In this document: positions 1-7,161 of the stretch, piece by piece
How the letters are laid out: the number at the start of each line of letters is the position of its first letter
Numbering within the stretch: the stretch's first letter is position 1
Assembly (NCBI GenBank): GCA_044229775.1
Contig: JBGASH010000024.1
Location: 1 to 23,584 of the forward strand
DNA length: 23,584 nt
Direction of reading: 5' to 3'
DNA from: JAHEYG01 sp044229775
Lineage (GTDB): Bacteria > Bacteroidota > Bacteroidia > B-17B0 > Aurantibacillaceae
Program-made: the position numbers and the translations under genes
The notes under the pieces: model-generated
What the model was told of the DNA's origin: nothing
Database searches by the model: none
What the model saw: only the letters and a program-made list of their open reading frames with translations

Positions 1-2
1 TA

Positions 3-2024
3 AATTCGGAACTGATTAAAGAAGCCGTAGGTTTTTTTAAAAAACTTGACTTTAGATCTGTCGACAGTAGATTGAATGGTTTAGTGGTAGGTGAGGTCTT
101 TGATATTGCCGCAGTTCATGAAAAAACTGCAATAATTTGTATATGCAAATCCGGTAGAAAAAATTTCGAAAAAGAAATACTTGCGTTTAAAAGCAACATA
201 TCAAAAATAAAAGCCAGCCTTAGAGCAATTTCCGATTACAAAAATTGCAATAAGTACGTTTTTACATTTTACGTTAAAAACGCGAAAATAGACGAAACAT
301 CTAGGTCCTTAGCGCTGACTTTACCACAAAGCATTCATATTTTAGATACTGCTTCAATAAAATATTTCTTTGATCTTGCAAAAGAAATTGATGGGAAATA
401 TTCTAAGTATTCTTTACTAGGAGAATGGAATGTAAAACCCGAAAAAGAAGAATCTTTGATGGTTCCAACCCTTGCCGTTCCAATTAAATCATCAAGAAAT
501 ATATTGTATTTATTTTCAATAAGGGCAAAAGAGTTCTTAAAATATGCCTACGTGAATAGAAGACGGGAAGGGACTTCAACTGACGCATATCAACGTTTAC
601 TAAAAAATAGTCGAATAAAGGATATTGCTGATTCATTCCTAGACAAAAAGAACGGGAATTTCGTTAACTCGATCATTATTAAACTCGTTGATGGTAAGCA
701 CTCATTCCACTCGTTGGATGGTAATTTTAAGAATCAAAACAATAAATATAAAGAAGCCACCGAAAAAAAGTATGTCAAGGAAATTCAGTTTGGCGTTTTA
801 GAATTGCAATTTGATTACAGATCTTGTTTTGTAATTGATGGGCAGCATAGACTATTCTCTTATGAATTAGCTAGAAACGACGGATATATTGTTATCTCAG
901 GGCTTTCAAAGGTTAATAACACTGAGGAGGCGAATTTCTTTTTAAAGATCAATAATGAAGCAAAAAGAGTGGATAAAAATCTTATTTGGGATATTTTAGG
1001 TGATATCAGTCCAAATAGTAAAGAAGGAATAATATCTAATGCTTGTAAAAAACTTTACTCGCTCGAAGGTGCTTTTAAGAATAAAATCAAAATCCCCTCA
1101 ATTAATTCAAAAGGCAAAATTAGTTTTGGAGGATTGTGTAGAACACTTGAGGAGGAAACTTTCCCGAATGAAATGTGGGGAAAAGATAGTGGTGATACAA
1201 TAAAAAATCCTTTCTTCGATAACGCAAGCGATCAATTTAGTTCAAAGCTCGCCACAGGAATTAATTCTTTCATAGAAGAACTTAGAAAGGAATTCCCTGA
1301 AGACATAGCATCTCCTCTTTTTGTTTCAGATGGCTTTCTAGCAGTAATAATTAAACTATCACGACAATACTTTATTTATAACAAATCAATCACCGTTAAG
1401 CCGGATAAGAAATTCTTTCAGACGTTACAGAAAGCAACAAAGATTACTGACGTAAGTTCCGTAAAAGCTACAAAGAAGAGATTGTCAAGCGATGGTGCAA
1501 AAAAGGATTATTTCTATGAACTCATTAATGAAGTTCAACAAAACCATAGAGTAGATTTTGGTCCTAAAGTGCCAGTAAAGAGAACCCTTGGACAAAAAAT
1601 AATTGATTTAGAAGAACGCTTTTTAGACTTTGTTCACGACAAAGTTGTTAAACATTGTGGTAATGATGATTATTTGAAGAAAATATTTAATAATGAACAT
1701 CCAAATTGGGTAAAAAAGGAGAAGATTTCAAAACGTCCCCCTCATAGACAAATGAACTTTAAGGAACATTGTTTTAGTCGAGTAATTCAATCAAAGAATC
1801 CTTCTTATCCATTTTGGGATACAATTTTTAAAGATATTTTTTTCGACGCCGAGTTTGGATTTCATAATGAAAGTGATTTAGTAAATTCATTAGAACTTAT
1901 GGGACAATATAGAGCAGATAGTGCAGCGCATGGCACATCAGACAATTGGCCAGAATTTAAAAGAAAACAAGTTGAACTAAATTATGAGAAGTTAATTAAA
2001 TTAATAGATAAGTACAGCAACTAG
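3..2024 (+). CDS. DGQHR-domain protein (DndB-related), 5'-partial
   Basis: The motif DGQHR is at bases 837-851, inside SCFVIDGQHRLFSYE, and is followed by INNEAKRVDKNLIWDILGDI, a typical continuation of the DGQHR family (relatives of DndB and other defence-associated proteins). A TTG at 72 could be taken as the start. However, the same frame is open from base 3 and reads naturally into it (SELIKEAVGFFKKLDFRSVD then RLNGLVVGEVFDIAAVHE), so the gene very probably begins left of the window. The N-terminal 130 or so residues look like a Mrr-type PD-(D/E)XK fold with a degenerate catalytic site (FDI, then ICICK where (E/Q)xK is expected); this is inference. Near the C-terminus, RADSAAH (bases 1911-1931) fits the HEPN signature RX4-6H. 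The gene ends 4 nt before the stop of the convergent endonuclease gene. Its exact function is unknown, and a role in DNA modification or phage defence is inferred from the family and neighbours. Confidence 0.8.
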   Translation, partial: NSELIKEAVGFFKKLDFRSVDSRLNGLVVGEVFDIAAVHEKTAIICICKSGRKNFEKEILAFKSNISKIKASLRAISDYKNCNKYVFTFYVKNAKIDETSRSLALTLPQSIHILDTASIKYFFDLAKEIDGKYSKYSLLGEWNVKPEKEESLMVPTLAVPIKSSRNILYLFSIRAKEFLKYAYVNRRREGTSTDAYQRLLKNSRIKDIADSFLDKKNGNFVNSIIIKLVDGKHSFHSLDGNFKNQNNKYKEATEKKYVKEIQFGVLELQFDYRSCFVIDGQHRLFSYELARNDGYIVISGLSKVNNTEEANFFLKINNEAKRVDKNLIWDILGDISPNSKEGIISNACKKLYSLEGAFKNKIKIPSINSKGKISFGGLCRTLEEETFPNEMWGKDSGDTIKNPFFDNASDQFSSKLATGINSFIEELRKEFPEDIASPLFVSDGFLAVIIKLSRQYFIYNKSITVKPDKKFFQTLQKATKITDVSSVKATKKRLSSDGAKKDYFYELINEVQQNHRVDFGPKVPVKRTLGQKIIDLEERFLDFVHDKVVKHCGNDDYLKKIFNNEHPNWVKKEKISKRPPHRQMNFKEHCFSRVIQSKNPSYPFWDTIFKDIFFDAEFGFHNESDLVNSLELMGQYRADSAAHGTSDNWPEFKRKQVELNYEKLIKLIDKYSN

Positions 2025-2028
2025 TAAG

Positions 2029-2496
2029 TTACGGTTCAATTCCTATTAACACCAACGGTACATGTGGCACACCCCTTCCCTGTCTTGCAAGATCATATAA
2101 GGCGGCTTCATAATATCCCGGCCCCGAAGACATTTCAGCTTGCATACATTTCATTGGCAGTATTTCGACACCTACCTCTATTGTATTACCAATATAAAAT
2201 GCTAAGTGTTTAACAAAAAGATCATAAGCTATGAAACTATATTTGCCAAATTGCACTTCAACAGCAATTCGGTTTTTTACAAAATCCGTCTGATTATAAG
2301 ATCTAATGGGCTTTTTTCCCCTCTTTATATATTCTTCCTTTTGTTCCGCTACGCCCATGTTCATGGTTTTAGTAATCAGATCGTAATCGTCAGTCACCCA
2401 ATAATCAGTTCTACTTTCATGCCACCCCATGTTAGCGAATTCCTTTTTCATCGCAGCATTTAGCTCTCCAGGATTAAACAAGAGCTTACCCTTCAT
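2029..2496 (-). CDS. BstYI/BglII-family type II restriction endonuclease, main intact part (frameshifted gene)
   Basis: This frame encodes 155 residues covering the catalytic core of a BglII/BstYI-type endonuclease. The active site is visible as SYNQTDFVKNRIAVEVQFGK, that is D-x8-E-V-Q, the unusual D/E/Q triad of BglII-like enzymes. The following YDLFVKHLAFY, VGVEILPMK and RQGRGVPHVPLVLIGIEP match the BstYI protein as I remember it. BstYI cuts R^GATCY, so the same specificity is inferred. A native protein of this family is about 203 residues. The missing 48 N-terminal codons lie directly upstream at 2497-2640 in the same frame but are interrupted by two compensating frameshifts (separate entry). 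With them restored the protein is exactly 203 residues and the triad becomes D119/E128/Q130. The ATG at 2496 is therefore probably internal and not the native start. The gene follows the methyltransferase on the same strand with a 19-nt gap. As read, the enzyme is probably inactive unless the indels are sequencing errors. Confidence 0.85.
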   Translation of the reverse strand: MKGKLLFNPGELNAAMKKEFANMGWHESRTDYWVTDDYDLITKTMNMGVAEQKEEYIKRGKKPIRSYNQTDFVKNRIAVEVQFGKYSFIAYDLFVKHLAFYIGNTIEVGVEILPMKCMQAEMSSGPGYYEAALYDLARQGRGVPHVPLVLIGIEP

Positions 2497-2640
2497 GGTT
2501 TTTTTCTTTACTGACTTTCGTTACGTAGTTTTTCGCATTGATTTTCTTAATCACATTTTCTATCTCTCCCACATTGGCTTTTGGTGATATTGAATCCACT
2601 CGAAACCATTTAAATGCGAATACATAGCTCCTATTTTCAT
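2497..2640 (-). pseudogene. Frameshifted N-terminal part of the BstYI-like endonuclease
   Basis: From ATG 2640 the frame reads MKIGAMYSHLNGFEWIQY and continues to KPMWER, then TAG. This is recognisably the BstYI N-terminus (MRIVEVYSHLNGLEYIQ as remembered). After one missing base (TGGGAGAGATAG where TGGGAGGAGATAG or similar is expected) the homology continues in another frame as ENVIKKINAKNYVTKVSKEK. It returns to the original frame across a run of seven A (2499-2505 on the + strand as T7), which looks like six A plus one. Net change is zero: ATG 2640 and ATG 2496 are in frame, 48 codons apart. The frame between has three stops (TAG, TGA, TAA). It is either a real double mutation or a pair of indel errors. 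Confidence 0.8.
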
Positions 2641-2659
2641 TTCGCAAATAGTTTAGAGT

Positions 2660-4201
2660 TTAGTGTAGACAAAAGTAAAGGCCGGTAACAAGCTTTTCTT
2701 TATTATCGATTAGCTTTCTGTTTTTTTCGTTAAGTATCTCGCTTACTAATTCCTCATTAATGTTATCAAAATTGGCTTCTGACAATATCTCTTCGACGTG
2801 TTTCCCCACTTCGTCTAGAAAAGTAAAAACTTCAAGATTTTCGTTCGGAGTAACCCAAATCTTTTGAATAGATTTTGAATTAATATTATTATATTTTTCT
2901 TCTATCTCCTCGGCCGAATATGTAAAAACTTCGTTATGGGTTGTATTTACGATCGAGGCCAATTTCTTTTTTATTTCTTTATTCAAAGGAACTTCCTTAA
3001 TATCCTTTGAGTTTCCAAAGAAAAATCTAAACTGCCATGGATTAGATTTACGGCCAACGTTGGATAATTCAAATCGTACGCCACTACCGAATCTTAAATT
3101 AGGCACTGCAAACTGAAACTTTCTATCACTTGAGTATTTTGGATTAGGTGCTTCCAATTTCGATTTATATGGTGCTAAATCCGGAATCTTGTGCTTATAT
3201 TTTGACTTTGAAGGTGGAACCAATTTTGCTGGCTTAACCTCAAGCATACTTTGAAATAAATAATAAGTCAGGATGGGAGGTACTGCATTCCCGATCATTT
3301 TAAATTTAGCACCTAGCGTTTTGCCGTAAAACTGATACGTTATTGGAAAGCCTTGAATTACTCCTCTTTCCCTAACATTCAATCTCCTATATCCCGTTTT
3401 AGATTTAACAATTATACTTTCACGAGATACTCGCGTACACGTTGCAGTAACTGTTCTACTTGGCTTATTCAAGTTATCAGGGAAGGACATGTTGTTATAA
3501 ACGGGATGGAACGTCTTGGAATCCCTATTTATTCTTTCCTCTTCTTTAGTCAAATCTGCTTCGTTCTCCAACTCAGTCACAAGCTCTCTTTTTAATTTGT
3601 ATCCATAATTTGGATCTACCACTACGTCTTTTGTTCCTAAAGCTTTTATTACATCACCTAATGTCTTACGGTTTATTTTCGTTTTGTAAGCCTCAAATAG
3701 TTCAATTGGAAAATTTCCGGCGATCATTCTCTTTCTACTTTGAGGAACTCCGTATTCTGAGCAGTCCACTACAGTGATCACCTTCACCAGATGTTTAAAT
3801 TTCTTCAAGGAACCATTTGCTAATTCTTTTTCAAGAATTTTGGCTACTCTGGGAACATTCTCCATCGCCCAGTACTTAGGCTTAATTTGATCTACTACCT
3901 CTAAAAATTTATAAATATCTACTAATCCATCTTCAAAATCTCCATTGCCCCCTCGGTTAGAAAGGGAGAACTGGGTACACGGTGGGCTGCCAACAACAAA
4001 GTCTATTTTTTTCTTAAAAAGTAAATCCTTTTTGGGCTTAAGACCTCTTATATCTCTTTCTTCATGATCTGTGCCAAAATTAACGTTATGTGTAAAGTTC
4101 GCTTCACTCCACCACTCAAAAGATGATATATTTTCTATACCGGACAACTTCATTCCCAAGGTCCAGCCTCCAATTCCACTATATAAATCTATCGCCCTCA
4201 T
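2660..4201 (-). CDS. C5-cytosine DNA methyltransferase (Dcm/M.HhaI type) with C-terminal extension
   Basis: The protein transfers a methyl group from SAM to cytosine C5 in DNA and is expected to protect the sites cut by the adjacent BstYI-like endonuclease. Family motifs appear in the usual order: motif I DLYSGIGGWTLGM (residues 5-17), motif IV with catalytic C75 in SPPCTQFS, motif VI ENV (114-116), motif VIII QSRKR (154-158), target recognition region about 180-265, motif IX RRLNVRERGVIQGFP (272-286) and motif X GNAVPP (304-309). At 513 residues it is longer than a minimal enzyme: about 180 residues after motif X (from around KSKYKHKIPDL) have no domain I recognise. The start ATG 4201 sits directly before motif I. 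A good Bacteroidota promoter lies just upstream at 4218-4249. The endonuclease follows 19 nt after the stop, so the two form one R-M transcription unit. Confidence 0.95.
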   Translation of the reverse strand: MRAIDLYSGIGGWTLGMKLSGIENISSFEWWSEANFTHNVNFGTDHEERDIRGLKPKKDLLFKKKIDFVVGSPPCTQFSLSNRGGNGDFEDGLVDIYKFLEVVDQIKPKYWAMENVPRVAKILEKELANGSLKKFKHLVKVITVVDCSEYGVPQSRKRMIAGNFPIELFEAYKTKINRKTLGDVIKALGTKDVVVDPNYGYKLKRELVTELENEADLTKEEERINRDSKTFHPVYNNMSFPDNLNKPSRTVTATCTRVSRESIIVKSKTGYRRLNVRERGVIQGFPITYQFYGKTLGAKFKMIGNAVPPILTYYLFQSMLEVKPAKLVPPSKSKYKHKIPDLAPYKSKLEAPNPKYSSDRKFQFAVPNLRFGSGVRFELSNVGRKSNPWQFRFFFGNSKDIKEVPLNKEIKKKLASIVNTTHNEVFTYSAEEIEEKYNNINSKSIQKIWVTPNENLEVFTFLDEVGKHVEEILSEANFDNINEELVSEILNEKNRKLIDNKEKLVTGLYFCLH

Positions 4202-4217
4202 AATTTTGATTATATGC

Positions 4218-4249
4218 CAAATATACTCACCCTATATAACTCATCTAAA
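4218..4249 (-). promoter_or_regulatory. Bacteroidota-type promoter of the R-M operon
   Basis: On the - strand the -7 box TATATTTG (4218-4225) is a perfect TAnnTTTG match. It is preceded, with a 20-nt spacer, by TTTA (4246-4249), close to the -33 consensus TTTG. The predicted transcription start is about 5-10 nt before the methyltransferase ATG at 4201, so the leader would be very short. This promoter would allow methylase and endonuclease expression independent of the upstream AIPR gene. Confidence 0.5.
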
Positions 4250-4357
4250 ATTTGTTATCAGAAATATTAACAATCATGTCTTGGTTACAGAATGAAACTT
4301 ATTAACATAAATGATTCGATTTACCCCAAAATTATATCTGATCCGAAAAATTCAATG

Positions 4358-6031
4358 CTACAATTTATAGCAATATCCAGTTTGTTCAAACTCCAAATCA
4401 ATTAAGTCCTTAATTTCACTCCCCTTAAAAAGGTTATTCATTGAGAACTTATTCTTTAACTCAGCTTGCTTCAATCCGATAATTTTAATCATTAAATCAT
4501 ACGCGCTTTCAAAACTGGAGGTGAAATGTTGCACAATTTGTGCGGGTGGTATGTTTTCATTCAGCACATTAGGATTATACACTTTCATCGTATAAATCAA
4601 AGAGTACAATCCATTCTGCAAAACTGTTTTATCTTTGTTTGTTTGTCCGTAGACAAATTTTGAAATTTCATAACATCGATAGAGCTTCTTACAAATCTCT
4701 TCATTAATTGAATCGTTGAAGACGTCGTCATAGTATTTTTTAAAAATCGCAGCTTTACTCGTTTTTGCTTTCGCCGGATCATTAAAATATAATGCTGCAT
4801 AAATCTGAAGAATATACTCGTTTGTGATAGTATCATCAAAAAAAGTTATTTCCTCGCCTATTTTTGTAATCAATCCAACGCCAAACTGTGCAAGATGCTT
4901 CTTCGCAATCTCCTGTGCATTATCATTGGCTCTTAAGTCTACAGTACTGATTGGATTCTGAGAATTCGTAGCTTTCGCGATCTTAATTGAATACTCAATG
5001 GGGGATTTATAAAATCTTACAAGAATCTTAGCCTTTTCAAATTGCTCCTTATATTCCTCGTATTTCGCTGTAAAAAGATAATATAAAGTTGCAATAGTTT
5101 GTCCGCCGTTAATGATACTTGGCTTAACGAAAGTCAATTTAGTTGAGGTGTGTCCAGTTGGACTAACCGTATAATTATTACAAACTATCGTAAGCCCATT
5201 ATTAAGGTAACAAAATCGGATTGGGTCTTCAATAAAACTTTGTTTAATGTCTTTATTTACATTACTGTTTTTTATTAAGTACCTTACGTTTCGATTAAGC
5301 AGCATTCTTTCACCGGTATCCTTATAAAACTTCATTAATTCAAGTACAGAGCAAGAAGCTATTCTTCCAGCGAATAAGTCATCTTCAATGGCAAAGATGC
5401 TATCCGTTTTATCACTATCGTCTTTAATATTTACTAATAAATCTCCGGATTCAATAATTTGTGAATAGCCAAATTCCGTAGCGTCGGCGAAGACAGGATA
5501 AATATTAGATTCATAGCAGTCAAGAACCTCTGCGAGGGTCTTATGTCCCGAGTGAATAATTCCATTTGTGGCGAAGAAGAGTTTGATTGATATCGCAGGA
5601 AAATCATTTTCTTTAAGTAGTTCTCTATACGCCTTCATTTTCTTTTTCAACGTGTCGCTTGTCGTTTGAAAATCCTCCCCTTTAAGAAATTTCTTACAGC
5701 TTGCTATACACAACTTGATTTCATCCTCAGTAAACGTACTAGTTTCGCCATCAATTAATTTATACTTAGATTGAACTATTGTTAATTCCGAAAGATCGTT
5801 TTCATCATCGGTATAGTAAAAAGCGTCTATCTTATTATCTCCGCCGCCATCGGTAAGACTATAAAAAGACGAATCCTGGTTAAGTGTCATATACTCCATT
5901 AAAACCGACATACTTAATGCCATTGAGTATCTTTTTTCTTCGCTCTCCGTTTTCTTTTCTGTTTTATCAATGAACTGTTTATTCTTATCTATAAGAGTTC
6001 GAAGTTTGTTTAGTTGAGTTTTATTGATCAT
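4358..6031 (-). CDS. AIPR-family protein (abortive infection / phage resistance)
   Basis: At 557 residues this has the hallmarks of the AIPR family: FCYLNNGLTIVCNNY (about 273-287) and SIINGGQTIATLYYLF (about 305-320). The N-terminal part carries a plausible PD-(D/E)XK nuclease site: DGGGDNKIDAFYY with D69, followed by TIVQSKYK with Q87-S-K89. The protein is therefore probably a nuclease effector. AIPR proteins are found in phage-defence loci, often beside R-M systems; the exact trigger here is unknown. It lies 156 bp upstream of the methyltransferase on the same strand and downstream of a structured-RNA candidate. No frameshift is visible and the length is normal. Start ATG 6031 is the first ATG of the frame, and no Shine-Dalgarno sequence is visible. 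Confidence 0.88.
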   Translation of the reverse strand: MINKTQLNKLRTLIDKNKQFIDKTEKKTESEEKRYSMALSMSVLMEYMTLNQDSSFYSLTDGGGDNKIDAFYYTDDENDLSELTIVQSKYKLIDGETSTFTEDEIKLCIASCKKFLKGEDFQTTSDTLKKKMKAYRELLKENDFPAISIKLFFATNGIIHSGHKTLAEVLDCYESNIYPVFADATEFGYSQIIESGDLLVNIKDDSDKTDSIFAIEDDLFAGRIASCSVLELMKFYKDTGERMLLNRNVRYLIKNSNVNKDIKQSFIEDPIRFCYLNNGLTIVCNNYTVSPTGHTSTKLTFVKPSIINGGQTIATLYYLFTAKYEEYKEQFEKAKILVRFYKSPIEYSIKIAKATNSQNPISTVDLRANDNAQEIAKKHLAQFGVGLITKIGEEITFFDDTITNEYILQIYAALYFNDPAKAKTSKAAIFKKYYDDVFNDSINEEICKKLYRCYEISKFVYGQTNKDKTVLQNGLYSLIYTMKVYNPNVLNENIPPAQIVQHFTSSFESAYDLMIKIIGLKQAELKNKFSMNNLFKGSEIKDLIDLEFEQTGYCYKL

Positions 6032-6068
6032 TTTATGGATAGATTAACTGGTTACTATTATCTTTTGT

Positions 6069-6148
6069 GGCCGTTGCCTTTGGCCCGGGCTTTACGTTCC
6101 AATCTTTGCAAGAGACAGGCAAAGGATTTCCACTACAATCCCTAACGG
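6069..6148 (-). ncRNA. Structured RNA candidate, Flavo-1-like
   Basis: On the - strand, directly after the TAA of the nuclease frame, the sequence can fold as follows. An outer stem pairs CCGTT (6148-6144) with AACGG (6075-6071). An inner stem pairs CTTTGC (6124-6119) with GCAAAG (6109-6104) around a short loop. Between them are two similar purine-rich blocks, GATTGTAGTGGAAATCC and GATTGGAACGTAAAGCCC. The layout of an outer helix, internal loops rich in conserved G and A, and an inner AUCCUUU/AAAGAU hairpin resembles the Flavo-1 RNA motif of Bacteroidota as I remember it. It sits in the 117-bp gap between the nuclease and AIPR genes and could be a 3' UTR structure or a separate small RNA. The Rfam assignment is not certain. 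Confidence 0.45.
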
Positions 6149-6436
6149 TTAGTATACTTTTATTCCAAATTTCAAAAGCTTTTTGGGAAGATGATCGTCA
6201 AGATTTTGAATATCAGAATCAGTGAGTTCGATTAAGTTAATGTCATGCTTTTTGTAAATCTCTATTTTCTTTTTCTTACGATCTGCGTACTTTGGATCGC
6301 TTTCCATTCCCCAATACTCAATATACACTTTGCCAGCGGGAATATAAAAATCAGAAAGTACATTTTCATCGATTGGTAATTTTCTTTCATAAGCATGAAC
6401 AAGTCCGTATTGATACAAAGTGTTGTCAATGATCAT
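6149..6436 (-). CDS. Vsr/PD-(D/E)XK-like nuclease domain, C-terminal part of a frameshifted gene
   Basis: The residues LVHAYERKLPI, SDFYIPAGKVYIEYWGMES and NLIELTDSDIQNLDDHLPKK match a small nuclease domain related to Vsr/DUF559-type PD-(D/E)XK enzymes; the Asp of DFYIP and Glu of IEYWG are the likely catalytic residues. The frame is open upstream of ATG 6436, back to 6499, and encodes YPANFRTQDGHRVRSKAE there. This is the conserved beginning of the domain and includes the first catalytic Glu (SKAE). The native protein is therefore very probably a fusion with the preceding repeat protein (6433-6996), interrupted by an indel between about 6480 and 6500. The 4-nt ATGA overlap of the two frames looks like translational coupling but is more likely a by-product of the frameshift. 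Started at 6436 the product would lack an essential residue. The role is presumably DNA cleavage in defence. Confidence 0.65.
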   Translation of the reverse strand: MIIDNTLYQYGLVHAYERKLPIDENVLSDFYIPAGKVYIEYWGMESDPKYADRKKKKIEIYKKHDINLIELTDSDIQNLDDHLPKKLLKFGIKVY

Positions 6437-6996
6437 TTCAGCTTTTGAACGTACTCTGTGTCCATCTTGTGTTCTAAAGTTTGCTGGGTAGGAGTAGCTT
6501 CATTTTTGGCGACAGGCTTCTCTTCAGTGTGCTCATTAAACACTTCTTTCAAGCTTTTATTTTGAAGGATTGTCTCAGGCCACTTTACATAAGTGTTGCC
6601 TTTGGTTTCATCTTCAAATTGTCGTCCTCCTACCGTTTTGCCTTGCTTCGTTACAGTCCAACCTGAAATAGATTTTTCTATCCATCCCAATTCGGAAAAA
6701 ACCAAATTCATTCGTTGATTTGAAATACTAAAATGCCCGCCAATAGCAGTTGAATTTAAAAGTTTTGCTTTACCTTGATTGGAGTTGCTCTCCCATGATA
6801 AATTCTCAGGCCAAACAATATAGTCTCCAAACTTTGGATTATTTCTTGTTTGACCGCCCTTTTGTTTTCCTGTTTCTGTTAAAACCCATTTGTCGCTTTT
6901 TCGCTCAATCCATCCTAAGGATTTAAGCTTATCGAACAAGTCGCTTGATTTAATATCGTGTTCAGTCGCAAGAGCTGATGTAGATAGGTATTCCAT
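6433..6996 (-). CDS. Repeat protein with two GW/WPE modules, N-terminal part of a frameshifted nuclease gene
   Basis: Two similar modules are visible. The first is about residues 19-71: LFDKLKSLGWIERKSDKWVL, then TETGKQKGGQ, then YIVWPENL. The second is about 95-146: LVFSELGWIEKSISGWTV, then TKQGKTVGGRQ, then YVKWPETI. Each reads as a short helical domain followed by GW, TxxGKxxGG and WPE/WPEN signatures, reminiscent of small winged-helix-like DNA-reading modules; function is not known. The last about 15 residues (PTQQTLEHKMDTEYVQKLK) do not resemble the family. The +2 frame at the same place encodes the expected start of the nuclease domain, so this product is the truncated N-terminal half of a repeat-plus-nuclease protein. 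The ATG at 6996 is preceded within 50 bp by the terminator of an older gene, so the island junction is close. Confidence 0.7.
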   Translation of the reverse strand: MEYLSTSALATEHDIKSSDLFDKLKSLGWIERKSDKWVLTETGKQKGGQTRNNPKFGDYIVWPENLSWESNSNQGKAKLLNSTAIGGHFSISNQRMNLVFSELGWIEKSISGWTVTKQGKTVGGRQFEDETKGNTYVKWPETILQNKSLKEVFNEHTEEKPVAKNEATPTQQTLEHKMDTEYVQKLK

Positions 6997-7041
6997 GGTT
7001 ATTAGGTGTCGTTACTATAAAAATACGCCTTATTTTTCAAA

Positions 7042-7072
7042 CAAAAAACCGCCTCGGTTTCCCGAGACGGTT
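7042..7072 (-). terminator. Rho-independent terminator of an orphan gene tail
   Basis: The hairpin AACCGcCTCGG/CCGAGaCGGTT (7047-7057 with 7062-7072, one mismatch, loop of 4 nt) is followed on the - strand by a run of six T. It lies 17 nt after the TAG stop of the 7090-7161 remnant, which fits a terminator belonging to that gene. It also insulates the island genes that begin at 6996. Confidence 0.75.
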
Positions 7073-7089
7073 CCTTTTAAGAGAGAGCA

Positions 7090-7161
7090 CTACTGCCCTT
7101 TTCCACCAAACACAGTCTTCAACTTCTTTTGGATGGATTCAATCGCTGCGTCTAACAGCAC
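7090..7161 (-). pseudogene. 3' remnant of an unidentified gene (C-terminus only)
   Basis: The - strand reads VLLDAAIESIQKKLKTVFGG followed by KGQ and TAG (7092-7090), then a good rho-independent terminator. The helical, lysine-rich end looks like a genuine C-terminus, but the frame is closed by TAG at 7164-7162, exactly where an inverted-repeat arm begins. I infer that the rest of the gene was lost by insertion or deletion at this point. The family cannot be named from 23 residues. Confidence 0.45.

Noticed and set aside
2206..2463. + strand frame inside the endonuclease gene
   Set aside because: It is opposite a gene with a clear active site and has no family features.
6433..6436. ATGA overlap taken as evidence of two coupled genes
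   Set aside because: The nuclease frame extends upstream with conserved residues, so a frameshift explains the overlap better.
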